A DNA stretch of 64,000 nucleotides from JAFAMS01 sp049520515 (GTDB taxonomy: Bacteria > Vulcanimicrobiota > Vulcanimicrobiia > Vulcanimicrobiales > Vulcanimicrobiaceae), in NCBI GenBank assembly GCA_049520515.1, contig JBEKPS010000002.1, positions 62,001 to 126,000 on the forward strand. The letters run 5' to 3'. Position numbers and translations under genes: made by a program. The first letter of the stretch is position 1; the number at the start of each line of letters is the position of its first letter. This document shows positions 27,330 through 36,421 of this stretch, piece after piece. The notes under the pieces are model-generated. The model made no database searches. It was not told the origin of the DNA and was given only the letters and a program-made list of their open reading frames with translations.

Positions 27330-28415
27330 GTGCGTATAAGCAACATTCAAATCTATCGTGTCGACCTTCCGCTCAACGAAGGCGCCTATCGCTTTTCGGG
27401 CGGCCGGGTGGCGACGACGTTCGATTCCACCATCGTCCGAATCGAGACTGACGAGGGCATCTCGGGTTACGGCGAGTTCTGCCCGCTGCCGTCGTATCTG
27501 CCGGCGTTTCCAGAGGGTGCGCGAGCCGCGATCGCCATGCTCACGCCGATCCTCATCGGTGCTGATCCGCGAGAACTTGGCAATATCAATCGTCTTATGG
27601 ACGAGGCGCTTCGTGGCCATGGATACGCGAAGTCGGCCATCGACATCGCCTGCTGGGATATCCTAGGGAAGGCGACGGACCTCCCGATCGTCACGCTGCT
27701 CGGCGGCCGCTGCGGCAAAGACTACGCACTCTATCGAGCCATTTCGCAAGAGTCGCCCGAAGCGATGGTGCGCAACGTCGAAGGGTATCGCAACGAAGGC
27801 TATCGCAAGTTCCAACTCAAGGTTGGCGGCGAACCCGATCTCGATATTGAGCGAATCACCGCTGTCGCTGCAGCGCTGGCTCCCGGCGACGTGCTCGTTG
27901 CCGATGCGAACGGCGGTTGGATGCAGCATGAAGCGATCCGCGTCGCCGATGCGATTCGTGCACTCGATGTTTACATCGAACAGCCCTGTGTCACGTATGA
28001 AGAATGTCTTGCCGTACGCGGCAAGACGGATAGGCCATTCATCCTCGATGAGGTCATCGACGGTATTGCAGCGCTTCTCCGGGCCCACGCAGACCACGCG
28101 ATGGACGCGATCAATATCAAGATATCCAAGGTCGGCGGACTCACGAAGGCGCGAGCGATCCGCGATGTGTGCGTGTCGCTCGGCATCGCGATGACAATCG
28201 AAGATCAGTGGGGCAGCGACATCATCACCGCTGCCATCGCCCACCTCGCCCACAGCACGCCGTCGCGATTCCTCTTCTCATCGACCGACTTCAACAGCTA
28301 CGTCACACTCCGCACCGCGACTGGCGCTCCCGTCCGAAAAGACGGTCGGCTCGCAGCGTCAACCTCACCGGGACTCGGCATAACGGTACTGGAGAATATA
28401 TTCAGCGCGGTTTAA
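27330..28415 (+). CDS. Mandelate racemase/muconate lactonizing enzyme-family dehydratase, putative cis-3-hydroxyproline dehydratase
   Basis: Enolase-superfamily barrel with capping domain. Metal ligands are D192 (ADAN), E217 (IEQP) and D240 (LDE). The two expected Lys bases are K164 (FQLKVGG) and K264 (INIKISKVGG), the MLE-subgroup pattern. Members of this superfamily dehydrate cis-3-hydroxy-L-proline or epimerise proline betaines, and the neighbouring ornithine-cyclodeaminase-type gene would reduce the resulting pyrroline-2-carboxylate. Substrate is inferred from context only. GTG 27330 gives the conserved start RISNIQIYRVDLPL. It converges with the D-aminoacylase gene, overlapping by 14 bases. 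Confidence 0.8.
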   Translation: MRISNIQIYRVDLPLNEGAYRFSGGRVATTFDSTIVRIETDEGISGYGEFCPLPSYLPAFPEGARAAIAMLTPILIGADPRELGNINRLMDEALRGHGYAKSAIDIACWDILGKATDLPIVTLLGGRCGKDYALYRAISQESPEAMVRNVEGYRNEGYRKFQLKVGGEPDLDIERITAVAAALAPGDVLVADANGGWMQHEAIRVADAIRALDVYIEQPCVTYEECLAVRGKTDRPFILDEVIDGIAALLRAHADHAMDAINIKISKVGGLTKARAIRDVCVSLGIAMTIEDQWGSDIITAAIAHLAHSTPSRFLFSSTDFNSYVTLRTATGAPVRKDGRLAASTSPGLGITVLENIFSAV

Positions 28416-29982
28416 AACGACGGCCGCGGCGCGCACCAAGAAATTGATTGTCCCGGGCGACGACCTGACCGCCCTGCATCACCCAAGCGATACCCTTTGG
28501 CGAGCGTGCGGAATCCTGGTAGTCGAGATCGTCCGAAATCGTAGCGGCATCAAACGCGACGAGATCAGCCAGCTTGCCGGGAGCAATCTGCCCAACCTCG
28601 CCGAGGTGGAACATTTCAGCGGGCAAGCTCGTCATTTTGCGAACTGCCTCTTCCAGAGTAAGGACAGCTTTGTCGCGGACATAGCGCGAGAGAACTCGCG
28701 GAAAAGTGCCGTAGGTTCGCGGGTGCCATTTTCCAACGGTCCCCGGGAACGCTCCGTCCGTTCCGAACGCGGTGCGCTTGTTACGCATGACGCGTTCGAT
28801 GTCGCCCTCATCCATCGAAAAAAGGATCATTTGTGGAGAAAGATCTTCAGTAACCAAAATATGGATGAGCGTCTCGAACTCGGACTTGCCCAAAATACGA
28901 GCTGCCTCGACCAACGTCTGCCCCTCAAACTTCCTGCTGTTGGTTGAAGCTATCAGCACGGATTCACCGCCCGACTCCAATAACATATTTTGAAATCTGC
29001 TCGACGGCTCGTCGAGGCGTTCTCGAATACGTCGCAGCTCCGACTCATCAGTTAAACGCGACAGCAGTGCGTTTTTGCCGCCCTCATGGAATTCGGGTGG
29101 TATGAGCGCCGATAGAAACGTTGAGCCGGCCGTGTATGGATACATGTCCTGATAGACGTCGACGCCGCGGTCGAGAGCGCTCTGCATTATTTCTAAAGAG
29201 CGTTTCGTCGCGCCCCAGTTCTTCTTGCCCATCGCTTTGTGGTGAGAGATAACGACGCGTCTCCCTGAAGACTCACCAATCTGCAATGCCTCAGAGACGG
29301 ATTCCAAAAGAGTCGAACCTTCGCCCCGAATATGTGACGCGTAAATCGAGTGCGTTCGAAGATGCTTTGCGAGGTCGACAATCTCATCTGTCTTTGAGTA
29401 GACTCCCGGCGGATAGACAAGGCCGGTCGACATGCCAAACGCGCCGGCTTCGAGTGCTTCTTCCAGCAGCTCTTCCATTCGGATTTGTTCCTGCCGAGTC
29501 GGTTCTCGGCTGTCCATACCCATCGCGGCCAGCCGTATCGCGCCGTGTCCAACCAGAGGGACGTAGTTGGACATGTAACCACGTTTATCGGTCTCGTTAA
29601 GGAACTCCGCAAAAGAAGAACCCTCAAAACTGTGCGGCCATGCGGCAACCATGTTCTGATGCTCTTCACGCCATTTAGGCGAAACCGGCGCGAGACTAAA
29701 ACCGCAATTGCCGACAACTTCGGTCGTGACTCCTTGCAAAATCTTCATCGTATCGTTCTCGTGAACGAACGGAGCATTATCGGCGTGAGAGTGTGTGTCG
29801 ATGAAACCTGGAGCTACGGTTAGCCCCTGAGCGTCAATGACTTCGCAGCCTGCATGGTTGTCCGTATGGGGACGAAGATCATCAATGCGCGCGTCTCGGA
29901 TATAGACGTCCCAGTCCTGGGCGGCTCCGCCCAGGCCGTCGAGTACCTTCCCACCGGCGATTACTGTGATGGAGCTTGTCAT
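28402..29982 (-). CDS. N-acyl-D-amino-acid deacylase (D-aminoacylase family)
   Basis: Amidohydrolase with the metal motif APGFIDTHSHAD (H64, H66), the bridging cysteine in GNCGFS (C93) that marks D-aminoacylases, then SHHK, GTDGAFPG and a C-terminal GQIAPGKLADLVAFD. It should hydrolyse N-acyl-D-amino acids in the cytoplasm. Here it could release D-proline-type residues for the FAD dehydrogenases of the locus. It overlaps the upstream gene by 4 bases, so the two are coupled. Confidence 0.88.
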   Translation of the reverse strand: MTSSITVIAGGKVLDGLGGAAQDWDVYIRDARIDDLRPHTDNHAGCEVIDAQGLTVAPGFIDTHSHADNAPFVHENDTMKILQGVTTEVVGNCGFSLAPVSPKWREEHQNMVAAWPHSFEGSSFAEFLNETDKRGYMSNYVPLVGHGAIRLAAMGMDSREPTRQEQIRMEELLEEALEAGAFGMSTGLVYPPGVYSKTDEIVDLAKHLRTHSIYASHIRGEGSTLLESVSEALQIGESSGRRVVISHHKAMGKKNWGATKRSLEIMQSALDRGVDVYQDMYPYTAGSTFLSALIPPEFHEGGKNALLSRLTDESELRRIRERLDEPSSRFQNMLLESGGESVLIASTNSRKFEGQTLVEAARILGKSEFETLIHILVTEDLSPQMILFSMDEGDIERVMRNKRTAFGTDGAFPGTVGKWHPRTYGTFPRVLSRYVRDKAVLTLEEAVRKMTSLPAEMFHLGEVGQIAPGKLADLVAFDAATISDDLDYQDSARSPKGIAWVMQGGQVVARDNQFLGARRGRRFKPR

Positions 29983-30953
29983 GCGTCCAAGAGCGTTATG
30001 TCGCTCAGTCCGCGCGTTGTGGCGAGCACGCGCTCCATCACGAGATTCGCAAGCATCCAGTCCTGCGCAGCGATGCCAACGGATTTGAATATGGTGATCG
30101 CGCCCCCAGGCGGGACGTAGGATTCCTTAAGCAGCGTCCCAAGCTCGATCGGACGGTCTTTGGTAAGATAGCCCTTCTCGATCGCAGCGATCAGATCACC
30201 GGCTTCAACGGATGATGCGTGAAGCTGATCGACTGCGACGACGGTCGCCTTTCCGAAAACCTCCGCCGGCAGCTCTTGCATTTCCCTTGCGTACGATCCA
30301 ACGCCGATAACGTGCGTCCCGGGTTTCACGTAGGAGGCGTCAAAGACCGGTTCAAGAGACGTCGTCGCGCATGCGATGATGTCGGCATCCCCCACCGCGC
30401 TAACGAGATCCGTCGTCGCATCAAAACTGATCGCGGGCATCTCGATCGCCATCTGATCCGCTAGCTGAGAGCTGCTGCGCTTCGAGCGGCTTACGATATG
30501 CACCGTTCTGATGTCGCGCACCGTGCAAATCGCGCGAATCTGATCCGGCGCCTGTCGTCCCGCTCCGATCATAGTAAGGCTGGACGCATCGCGGCGCGCT
30601 AATATGTCGGCTGCAACACCCGAGGCGGCACCGGTTCGGATCGCGGTCAGAGTGCTGCCCTCGATGAGTGCTTCCAGTTCTCCGGTGTTTCCGTTGAGCC
30701 AGAGCACGGTCGAGTGGATCGTCGGAAGCGAACTGCTCCGGTTATGCGGATAGACGGAAACGATTTTGACAACGGTATCGGTGGCGGGCGCGACGCGGGC
30801 GACCATTGCCAGGACGCTGCCATCGTCCGTGCTAAGTCGCTGCGGTTGCTGTAATCGCCGTTCGGAAGCCGCGATAAAGGCTTCTTTCGTGACTCTGATG
30901 GCATCGCCGATTGGAACGAGGCGTCGAACCTGTTCGGCAGTTACAATGTACAA
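29979..30953 (-). CDS. Ornithine cyclodeaminase/mu-crystallin-family protein, putative pyrroline-2-carboxylate reductase
   Basis: Full-length family member: substrate domain with VVKIVSVYPHNRSSSLPTIHSTVLWLNGNTGELEALIEGSTLTAIRTGAASG, NAD(P) fold with MIGAGRQAPDQIRAI, and GVGSYAREMQELP. Family members act as ornithine cyclodeaminase, ketimine reductase or delta1-pyrroline-2-carboxylate reductase. The enolase-superfamily gene and hydroxyproline genes nearby favour the last. It lies 7 bases after the second GntR gene and overlaps the deacylase gene. Confidence 0.82.
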   Translation of the reverse strand: MYIVTAEQVRRLVPIGDAIRVTKEAFIAASERRLQQPQRLSTDDGSVLAMVARVAPATDTVVKIVSVYPHNRSSSLPTIHSTVLWLNGNTGELEALIEGSTLTAIRTGAASGVAADILARRDASSLTMIGAGRQAPDQIRAICTVRDIRTVHIVSRSKRSSSQLADQMAIEMPAISFDATTDLVSAVGDADIIACATTSLEPVFDASYVKPGTHVIGVGSYAREMQELPAEVFGKATVVAVDQLHASSVEAGDLIAAIEKGYLTKDRPIELGTLLKESYVPPGGAITIFKSVGIAAQDWMLANLVMERVLATTRGLSDITLLDA

Positions 30954-30960
30954 TCGACGG

Positions 30961-31656
30961 TCAGCGTCGCGACGCGATCTTCGTTTTTACAGTCTTTACA
31001 GACTCAGGCTTACCGGCCCAAATGCCTCGCGTATGCTGGAGATGGTGCATCAGCGTCTCTGATGCTGCTTCACCGTCGCCTTCCTCAAGAGCGCTGAGAA
31101 GTTGGAGGTGCTCGCGCGCGGACGGCACGAGATTGCCAACCTCCGCAAGTTTGGGCAATCCCCACAACCTTGTCTGATCGCGTAAGCGCGCGACGATCGA
31201 ACATAGACGATGATTGCCGCTGAGTTCCAAGAGGCTGAGATGGAACTGGCGATCCGACTCCAGGAAGTGCGGTAGATCGCCTTCAGCAGCGTATCGTTGA
31301 CCTTCCTTGATGAGCGCCTTCAGAGACTTTGCGCTCTCGCCCAGGCCTTTTTGCGCGATCTTGCGCACAGCGGGAACCTCGAGCAACATCCTGAGCTCGA
31401 AGATCTCGTCAAGGTCGTGCTCCGTCAGCGTCAGCACGCGAAAGCCCCGGTTTTTAACCGGCTCGACGAGACCTTCGTTTGCTAAATCGAAGAGCGCCTC
31501 ACGGATTGGAGTCGCGGAGACCTTGAGCTTCGCGGCAAAATCCGCAACGGTGTAAAGCTTCCCGGGCTCGAGATCGCCCGTCAAAAGCCACGCGCGAATA
31601 ATTGAAGCCGCTTGGATCCGCAGATTTCCAAGACCGTCGGCGGCGCTCAAATTCAA
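30961..31656 (-). CDS. GntR/FadR-type (FCD) repressor, second copy
   Basis: Winged helix LYTVADFAAKLKVSATPIREALFDLANEGLVEPVKNRGFRVL, then an FCD domain with FELRMLLEVPAVRKIA, SDRQFHLSLLELSGNHRL and SAREHLQLLSALEEGD. It heads a minus-strand unit with the ornithine-cyclodeaminase-family and deacylase genes and is divergent from the TonB receptor. The ATGTTA-N4-TAACAT inverted repeat in between is its likely operator. Confidence 0.9.
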   Translation of the reverse strand: MNLSAADGLGNLRIQAASIIRAWLLTGDLEPGKLYTVADFAAKLKVSATPIREALFDLANEGLVEPVKNRGFRVLTLTEHDLDEIFELRMLLEVPAVRKIAQKGLGESAKSLKALIKEGQRYAAEGDLPHFLESDRQFHLSLLELSGNHRLCSIVARLRDQTRLWGLPKLAEVGNLVPSAREHLQLLSALEEGDGEAASETLMHHLQHTRGIWAGKPESVKTVKTKIASRR

Positions 31657-31701
31657 ATGTACCTCATCTCCGTGGCGCTTTCATTCGCTGTCGACACCAT
31701 C

Positions 31702-31730
31702 TTGACGTCATGTTACATATAACATATTAT
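31702..31730 (+). promoter_or_regulatory. TonB-receptor promoter with GntR-like operator
   Basis: TTGACG (31702-31707), 17-base spacer, TATTAT (31725-31730). The inverted repeat ATGTTA-CATA-TAACAT (31710-31725) occupies the spacer, so a bound regulator would block the promoter. Expected start of transcription is near 31737, giving a leader of about 110 bases. Confidence 0.7.
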
Positions 31731-31845
31731 ACGGAAGCATAACGTTAGATTAAACATCTCGTCAAGCGGCCTTTGCTCGGTTTCCCGCGGCGGAAGCGGA
31801 TTTTAAAAAAACCAACGTCCCTTTTACGGGGGAGCTTATTTTTCT

Positions 31846-34668
31846 ATGCGTTCGAAGCGGTCTTTCTGGTTGCAGGCGCTGCTCATGGTTATTGTCCTTG
31901 CGACCTTCGCTCGCCCAGTGGATGCGCAGCCGGTTACCGGCGCGATCTCCGGCACCGTCAGCGCCGGCGACGGCCGGCCGATGTCGGGCGTGCATTTGGT
32001 CTTACGCGGCCCGGTTACGCAGACGACGTCGTCCGATAGCGCCGGTCACTTTCAATTCATCAACTTGCCGCAGGGCATCTTTTCCCTCGAAGCGTCTCAG
32101 CCAGGCTACACGTCGGTAACGCAAGAGGACATCGCCGTCGTCTCGGGGGCCAATGTCTCGCTGACGGTTTCTCTTAGCGCATCGTCGTTCTCGTCGTTGC
32201 GTGAAATCGGACGCGTTACCGTTAGCGGAAGCTCTATTCAGCTGAATACGTCACCGGCGGCAGTCGACGTGATCTCGAGCCAAACGTTCATCGATCAGGG
32301 CCAAATGCAAGTAATGAACGTCTTAAACGAGACGCCCGGCGTCATTACAACCACGTGTGGTTTTTGTCAGGCCAATTCAAACAATGCGGTGATGGGTGTG
32401 CAAAGTGCGGTCCAGATTCGTGGGGCTCTGCCGTACGAAACCGAGACGCTGCTGGATGGTCACCCTGTTAACGTTGGCTCCTCAGGATACTATACGCCGA
32501 ACTTTATCAATCCGTACTTCCTGCAAGATGTCGAGGTAATCAAGGGCCCGGGTGCACTTGCTCCGGAGATCAATTACGCGATTGGCGGAAGCGTAAACTA
32601 TCGGACGATCGACCCGACGAAACTGCCGCAGTTCGGCTTTGATATCGGCTCCGATCGGTACGGCGGAGTGACGTCGAATTACCGAGCGACAGGAACAACT
32701 CTCGGCGGCAAGCTCGGTTACGCGTTCGACTATGTCACGGGCGGCAGTCCGGGGCCCGTGCAAGGCCAGAAGTGGGCAGGGTCAACCGATATTCTTTCGG
32801 GGGCCACGATCAATGGGCAAACAATCTGCGGCAATGCCCCGGCTGGTGCAAATTGTCCCTACGCGTTTGGTGCGGGGAATCCCAACGTACAGAGCAGTTA
32901 CATGGGGTCGTTTCCACTCGAGTTCTGCTGTACCGGGGTCCCAAGCACGTTCAGCGAGCGTGCCGAGCTGGCGAAACTCAGATTCAATTTCTCGACGTCG
33001 ACCTCGTTGACGGCGAGTTACTTAGGGGCACAGGCGCTTTGGAATGCAGCTTCGACCGAGATCGACCCTACCAGCGTTTTCGATCCACCGGCCGGCTATG
33101 TGCCTTCGGGAAATCAACCCGTCGCCGGTAGCCTCATTCCCTACAACGACTACACCTACTATCCAGTCTGGCAGACCTCAAATCAAGGACTGTTTCAGTC
33201 TGAGTTGCGCACCACAATCGGTAACGCGACCTTGCTTGGTCGTTTCTATAGCGGCGCATCGAATGGCTTAAATTACAATTATCCGTTTGGCACGACGTTC
33301 ACGTTTAATGCTCTCGCCAACGGCGGGATTTATCTCGGCAGTAACACCACGCCGACGATCTTCAACAACACGCCGGTGACTGTTTCTCAAACGGACACGG
33401 CTTTTTATAACCTGACGTCCGATCACTTCCGCGGAGAATCCGTTGAGCTCAACCTGCCCGGGGGAGAGAATCTCTATACGGTTTCATACGACCGTAATAC
33501 GTATGACTCGTACGCTTTTGGGGCCGGACAGGCGAATTCGTTTTTTGATAACCCTCCATCCGTCACGATAGCCCCGGGGTCGAGCGAACTTTTTCAGACA
33601 ATCTTGGCTCGAGGAATCTTTCAATTGAGTCCGACGCTGCAAGGCGTGCTCAGCAACTACTTCATCGACTACACCGTGCATTACTCGCCTGACGGCGGCG
33701 CCAGCTTTGCCGATTCAACGCATACCTTCTTTGGGCCGCGTATCGCGTTTACGTGGCGTCCGAATTTCAACACCTCATGGCGAGCGTCAGCCGGCTCGTC
33801 GATAGCGCCGCCGTACATTTCACTGCTCAGCATCCCGAGCGGACCACCGGTGGGCAATAACTTCGGCGCTGCGACGTTGTATACGCAACAAATCAGTTCG
33901 GGCCAGGTCGCGCCGGAAACCGCCTTTGGCTGGGATCTTGGAGTCGATCAACGGCTACCGAGCCTCGGTGGCACGGTCATATCATCCGATCTTTATCAAA
34001 CGGTCCTTCGCAATCAGTTCTTGTCGGCAACGACAGCGGATGGAACCTATACAGCAACGTCTGGCGCAAATGCGGGTATTACGGCTCCGTTGTACCTCAC
34101 TCAAACAGCGAACTTAGGTCACTCGCAGTACGCCGGAATCGAATTCTCCGCGCGGCGTGCGGTTCCAAAAGGTGTCGGTTTCACAGCGAATTTCTCGCTT
34201 ATTCGCGCCTATCCGTACGACTTGCCGGCCGGTTTCTATAACACGGCCGGCGGACCCAACACGACGAACTTGGGCATCCTACCATACGTCAATTTCCAGA
34301 CCAGCGGTAACGGCTACAACGGCATGTCCTACGGCAGGGTCCCTTACGCGCAGGGATATGGAGAGGTCAACTACACGTTCTCGAACTCGGCTCACCTGGC
34401 AGTCGGCATGACATATTATGGGAACAATAACCCGTACAACGAACCGGCCTTCGAAGTCGTGAGTGCCAGCTTCCGTTATCCGATCGGGCAACGCTCCTCA
34501 CTCGTCCTCTCGGCATATAACTTGACGGGCGCCTATAGTGCGCTCACGCCGAATATTTTCGCGGGGATTCCGGTTCCGCTCGTCAATGGTCTTCAAGGGG
34601 CGACGCAAGCCGGGAATATCGGACCGACAAATGTTCGACTCGATTATCACTTGAAGATTGGTCAGTGA
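31846..34668 (+). CDS. TonB-dependent receptor with carboxypeptidase-regulatory-like N-domain
   Basis: Signal peptide (FWLQALLMVIVLATFARPVDAQ), a CarboxypepD_reg-like Ig module (GAISGTVSAGDGRPMSGVHLVLRGP...), a plug (INVLNETPGV-like VMNVLNETPGVITTTCGFCQ, LLDGHPVNVGSSG, QDVEVIKGPGAL) and a barrel of about 650 residues. It is an outer-membrane active importer. Position next to a peptidase and peptide-binding lipoprotein suggests uptake of peptides. CGFC in the plug is an unusual closely spaced cysteine pair. A GGGGGAG stretch precedes the ATG. Confidence 0.88.
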   Translation: MRSKRSFWLQALLMVIVLATFARPVDAQPVTGAISGTVSAGDGRPMSGVHLVLRGPVTQTTSSDSAGHFQFINLPQGIFSLEASQPGYTSVTQEDIAVVSGANVSLTVSLSASSFSSLREIGRVTVSGSSIQLNTSPAAVDVISSQTFIDQGQMQVMNVLNETPGVITTTCGFCQANSNNAVMGVQSAVQIRGALPYETETLLDGHPVNVGSSGYYTPNFINPYFLQDVEVIKGPGALAPEINYAIGGSVNYRTIDPTKLPQFGFDIGSDRYGGVTSNYRATGTTLGGKLGYAFDYVTGGSPGPVQGQKWAGSTDILSGATINGQTICGNAPAGANCPYAFGAGNPNVQSSYMGSFPLEFCCTGVPSTFSERAELAKLRFNFSTSTSLTASYLGAQALWNAASTEIDPTSVFDPPAGYVPSGNQPVAGSLIPYNDYTYYPVWQTSNQGLFQSELRTTIGNATLLGRFYSGASNGLNYNYPFGTTFTFNALANGGIYLGSNTTPTIFNNTPVTVSQTDTAFYNLTSDHFRGESVELNLPGGENLYTVSYDRNTYDSYAFGAGQANSFFDNPPSVTIAPGSSELFQTILARGIFQLSPTLQGVLSNYFIDYTVHYSPDGGASFADSTHTFFGPRIAFTWRPNFNTSWRASAGSSIAPPYISLLSIPSGPPVGNNFGAATLYTQQISSGQVAPETAFGWDLGVDQRLPSLGGTVISSDLYQTVLRNQFLSATTADGTYTATSGANAGITAPLYLTQTANLGHSQYAGIEFSARRAVPKGVGFTANFSLIRAYPYDLPAGFYNTAGGPNTTNLGILPYVNFQTSGNGYNGMSYGRVPYAQGYGEVNYTFSNSAHLAVGMTYYGNNNPYNEPAFEVVSASFRYPIGQRSSLVLSAYNLTGAYSALTPNIFAGIPVPLVNGLQGATQAGNIGPTNVRLDYHLKIGQ

Positions 34669-34690
34669 CCTCGCCAGATAATCTCTGCCT

Positions 34691-36421
34691 GTGAGTTTTG
34701 CGGTCGAGTGGAATTCTCGCATTCCGATGCGCGACGGCGCGCTGCTTTCGGCGTCAATCTACCGACCCGCGGATAAGGGCGTCCATCCTACAATCGTCGT
34801 CATGACACCTTATGGCGTCGATCGTACGCACGCAAAGAGTCGCTACTTTGCCGAGCACGGGCTAAACGTCGTCGTCGTCGACGTCCGAGGACGCGGAGAA
34901 TCTGACGGGGTCTTTGAGCCGCATATCCATGAGCGGCACGATAGTAGTGATGTCATCGAGTGGAGCGCAAACCAATCATGGTGCGACGGTAACGTTGCCA
35001 TGTTTGGAGGTTCTTACCTCGGCATGGCTCAGTGGCTTGCTGCAGCTGAACATCCCAGTCATCTCCGGACAATTGCTCCGTGCGTGCCGTCCATGGCGGG
35101 CATTGACCACCCTGCTGTGGGCGGAAGCTTCACGCCGTTCTACGTGCAATGGCTGGCATTAACCGGCGGGCGTTCTCCTCAATTCAACGCGATCGACGAT
35201 CAAGATTACTGGCTGGACGTCTATCGGCGCTTGTATCTCGAACATCGGCCCTTCGGCGAACTCGCAAACCTATCCGGGAATCCGTCTCGGATCTTTGATA
35301 CGTGGATTGCGCATCAGACCATGGACGCGTACTGGGATCAGCAGATTCCGTCGAGGGCCGAATTTGAGGCAATCGCGATTCCGGTTTTGACAATCGGCGG
35401 CTTGTATGACGACGCCTTGGTTGCAACCGTGGCGTTTTACACCCGCCATAATGCTGCTGCCGGCGGTATAGCGGCCGATCACCATCTGCTCCTCGGTCCA
35501 TGGGATCACGCCGGCGCTCAAAACCCGCGTCCCGAAGTCGGTGGCCTGAAGTTTGCGAAGGCGTTGCTCGATCTCAACGCCTTGCACGTCGCCTGGTACC
35601 AATGGGTCATGCAAGGACGCGCAAAGCCGTCACTTATGAAGCATCGCGTTGTTTACTATGTGACGGGCGAGGAGTCATGGCGTACCGCCGATCGAATCGA
35701 AGATGTTACCCAATCGCGAAAGACGCTCTTCTTACATTCTCGGAATGGCGAAGCCAATGACGTTTTCTATTCCGGGCGCCTCGACGAAACCGATTCCGCA
35801 TCACCGCCGGCTACCTACAAAAACGATCCATTAGACACGCGTCCTGCTGATCTGATCGGCCCAATCGACTTGGTTACACCGATAACGTTGTTCGATCAGA
35901 CGCTCGCGCTGAACACCTTTGGAAATGGGTTGATTTACCACACCGACCCACTCCCGGAGGCGATGTTCTTAGCCGGCTTTATCGAGATCCATCTGTGGAT
36001 CGCGCTCGACGTGCCGGACGCCGATTTTCGCGTGTCCCTGTATCAAATTCTCCCGACGGGTGAGAGCCTGATTCTTGGGGAGACATTGCTTCGCGCACGC
36101 TACCGCCGGTCGTTCAGAGAGGCCGAGTTTCCGGAACCCGGCGTGCCGATTGAGTACGTGTTCGACCGGCTGGCTTTTCAGTCACGGCTCATTGCGCGGT
36201 ATAGCCGCTTCCGCTTCGTCGTCTCGAGCCCGAACACACCATACAATCAAAAGAATTATAACTCGGGCGGTGACGTCATGTGGGAGACAGCGGCCGACGC
36301 GCGTGTCGCGAATGTGACCGTGTTTCACGAGCCGCCACATGCAAGCTACATACTTCTGCCTGTTGGGAACCCGAACACCACGGTGATCGCAGATGACGTT
36401 CTACGCGAGTGGCTGCAGTAG
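34691..36421 (+). CDS. CocE/NonD hydrolase, X-Pro dipeptidyl-peptidase family
   Basis: Alpha/beta hydrolase with nucleophile S108 (MFGGSYLGMAQW), acid D240 (GGLYDDAL) and base H273 (LLGPWDH), then the C-terminal jelly-roll domain (PLPEAMFLAGFIEIHLWIALDVPDADFRVSLYQILPTG) of the X-Pro dipeptidyl-peptidase S15/CocE group. No signal peptide is seen. In this locus removal of Xaa-Pro dipeptides is attractive, but S15-like proteins also hydrolyse esters and beta-lactam side chains. Start GTG 34691; its end overlaps the next gene by 13 bases. Confidence 0.82.
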   Translation: MSFAVEWNSRIPMRDGALLSASIYRPADKGVHPTIVVMTPYGVDRTHAKSRYFAEHGLNVVVVDVRGRGESDGVFEPHIHERHDSSDVIEWSANQSWCDGNVAMFGGSYLGMAQWLAAAEHPSHLRTIAPCVPSMAGIDHPAVGGSFTPFYVQWLALTGGRSPQFNAIDDQDYWLDVYRRLYLEHRPFGELANLSGNPSRIFDTWIAHQTMDAYWDQQIPSRAEFEAIAIPVLTIGGLYDDALVATVAFYTRHNAAAGGIAADHHLLLGPWDHAGAQNPRPEVGGLKFAKALLDLNALHVAWYQWVMQGRAKPSLMKHRVVYYVTGEESWRTADRIEDVTQSRKTLFLHSRNGEANDVFYSGRLDETDSASPPATYKNDPLDTRPADLIGPIDLVTPITLFDQTLALNTFGNGLIYHTDPLPEAMFLAGFIEIHLWIALDVPDADFRVSLYQILPTGESLILGETLLRARYRRSFREAEFPEPGVPIEYVFDRLAFQSRLIARYSRFRFVVSSPNTPYNQKNYNSGGDVMWETAADARVANVTVFHEPPHASYILLPVGNPNTTVIADDVLREWLQ

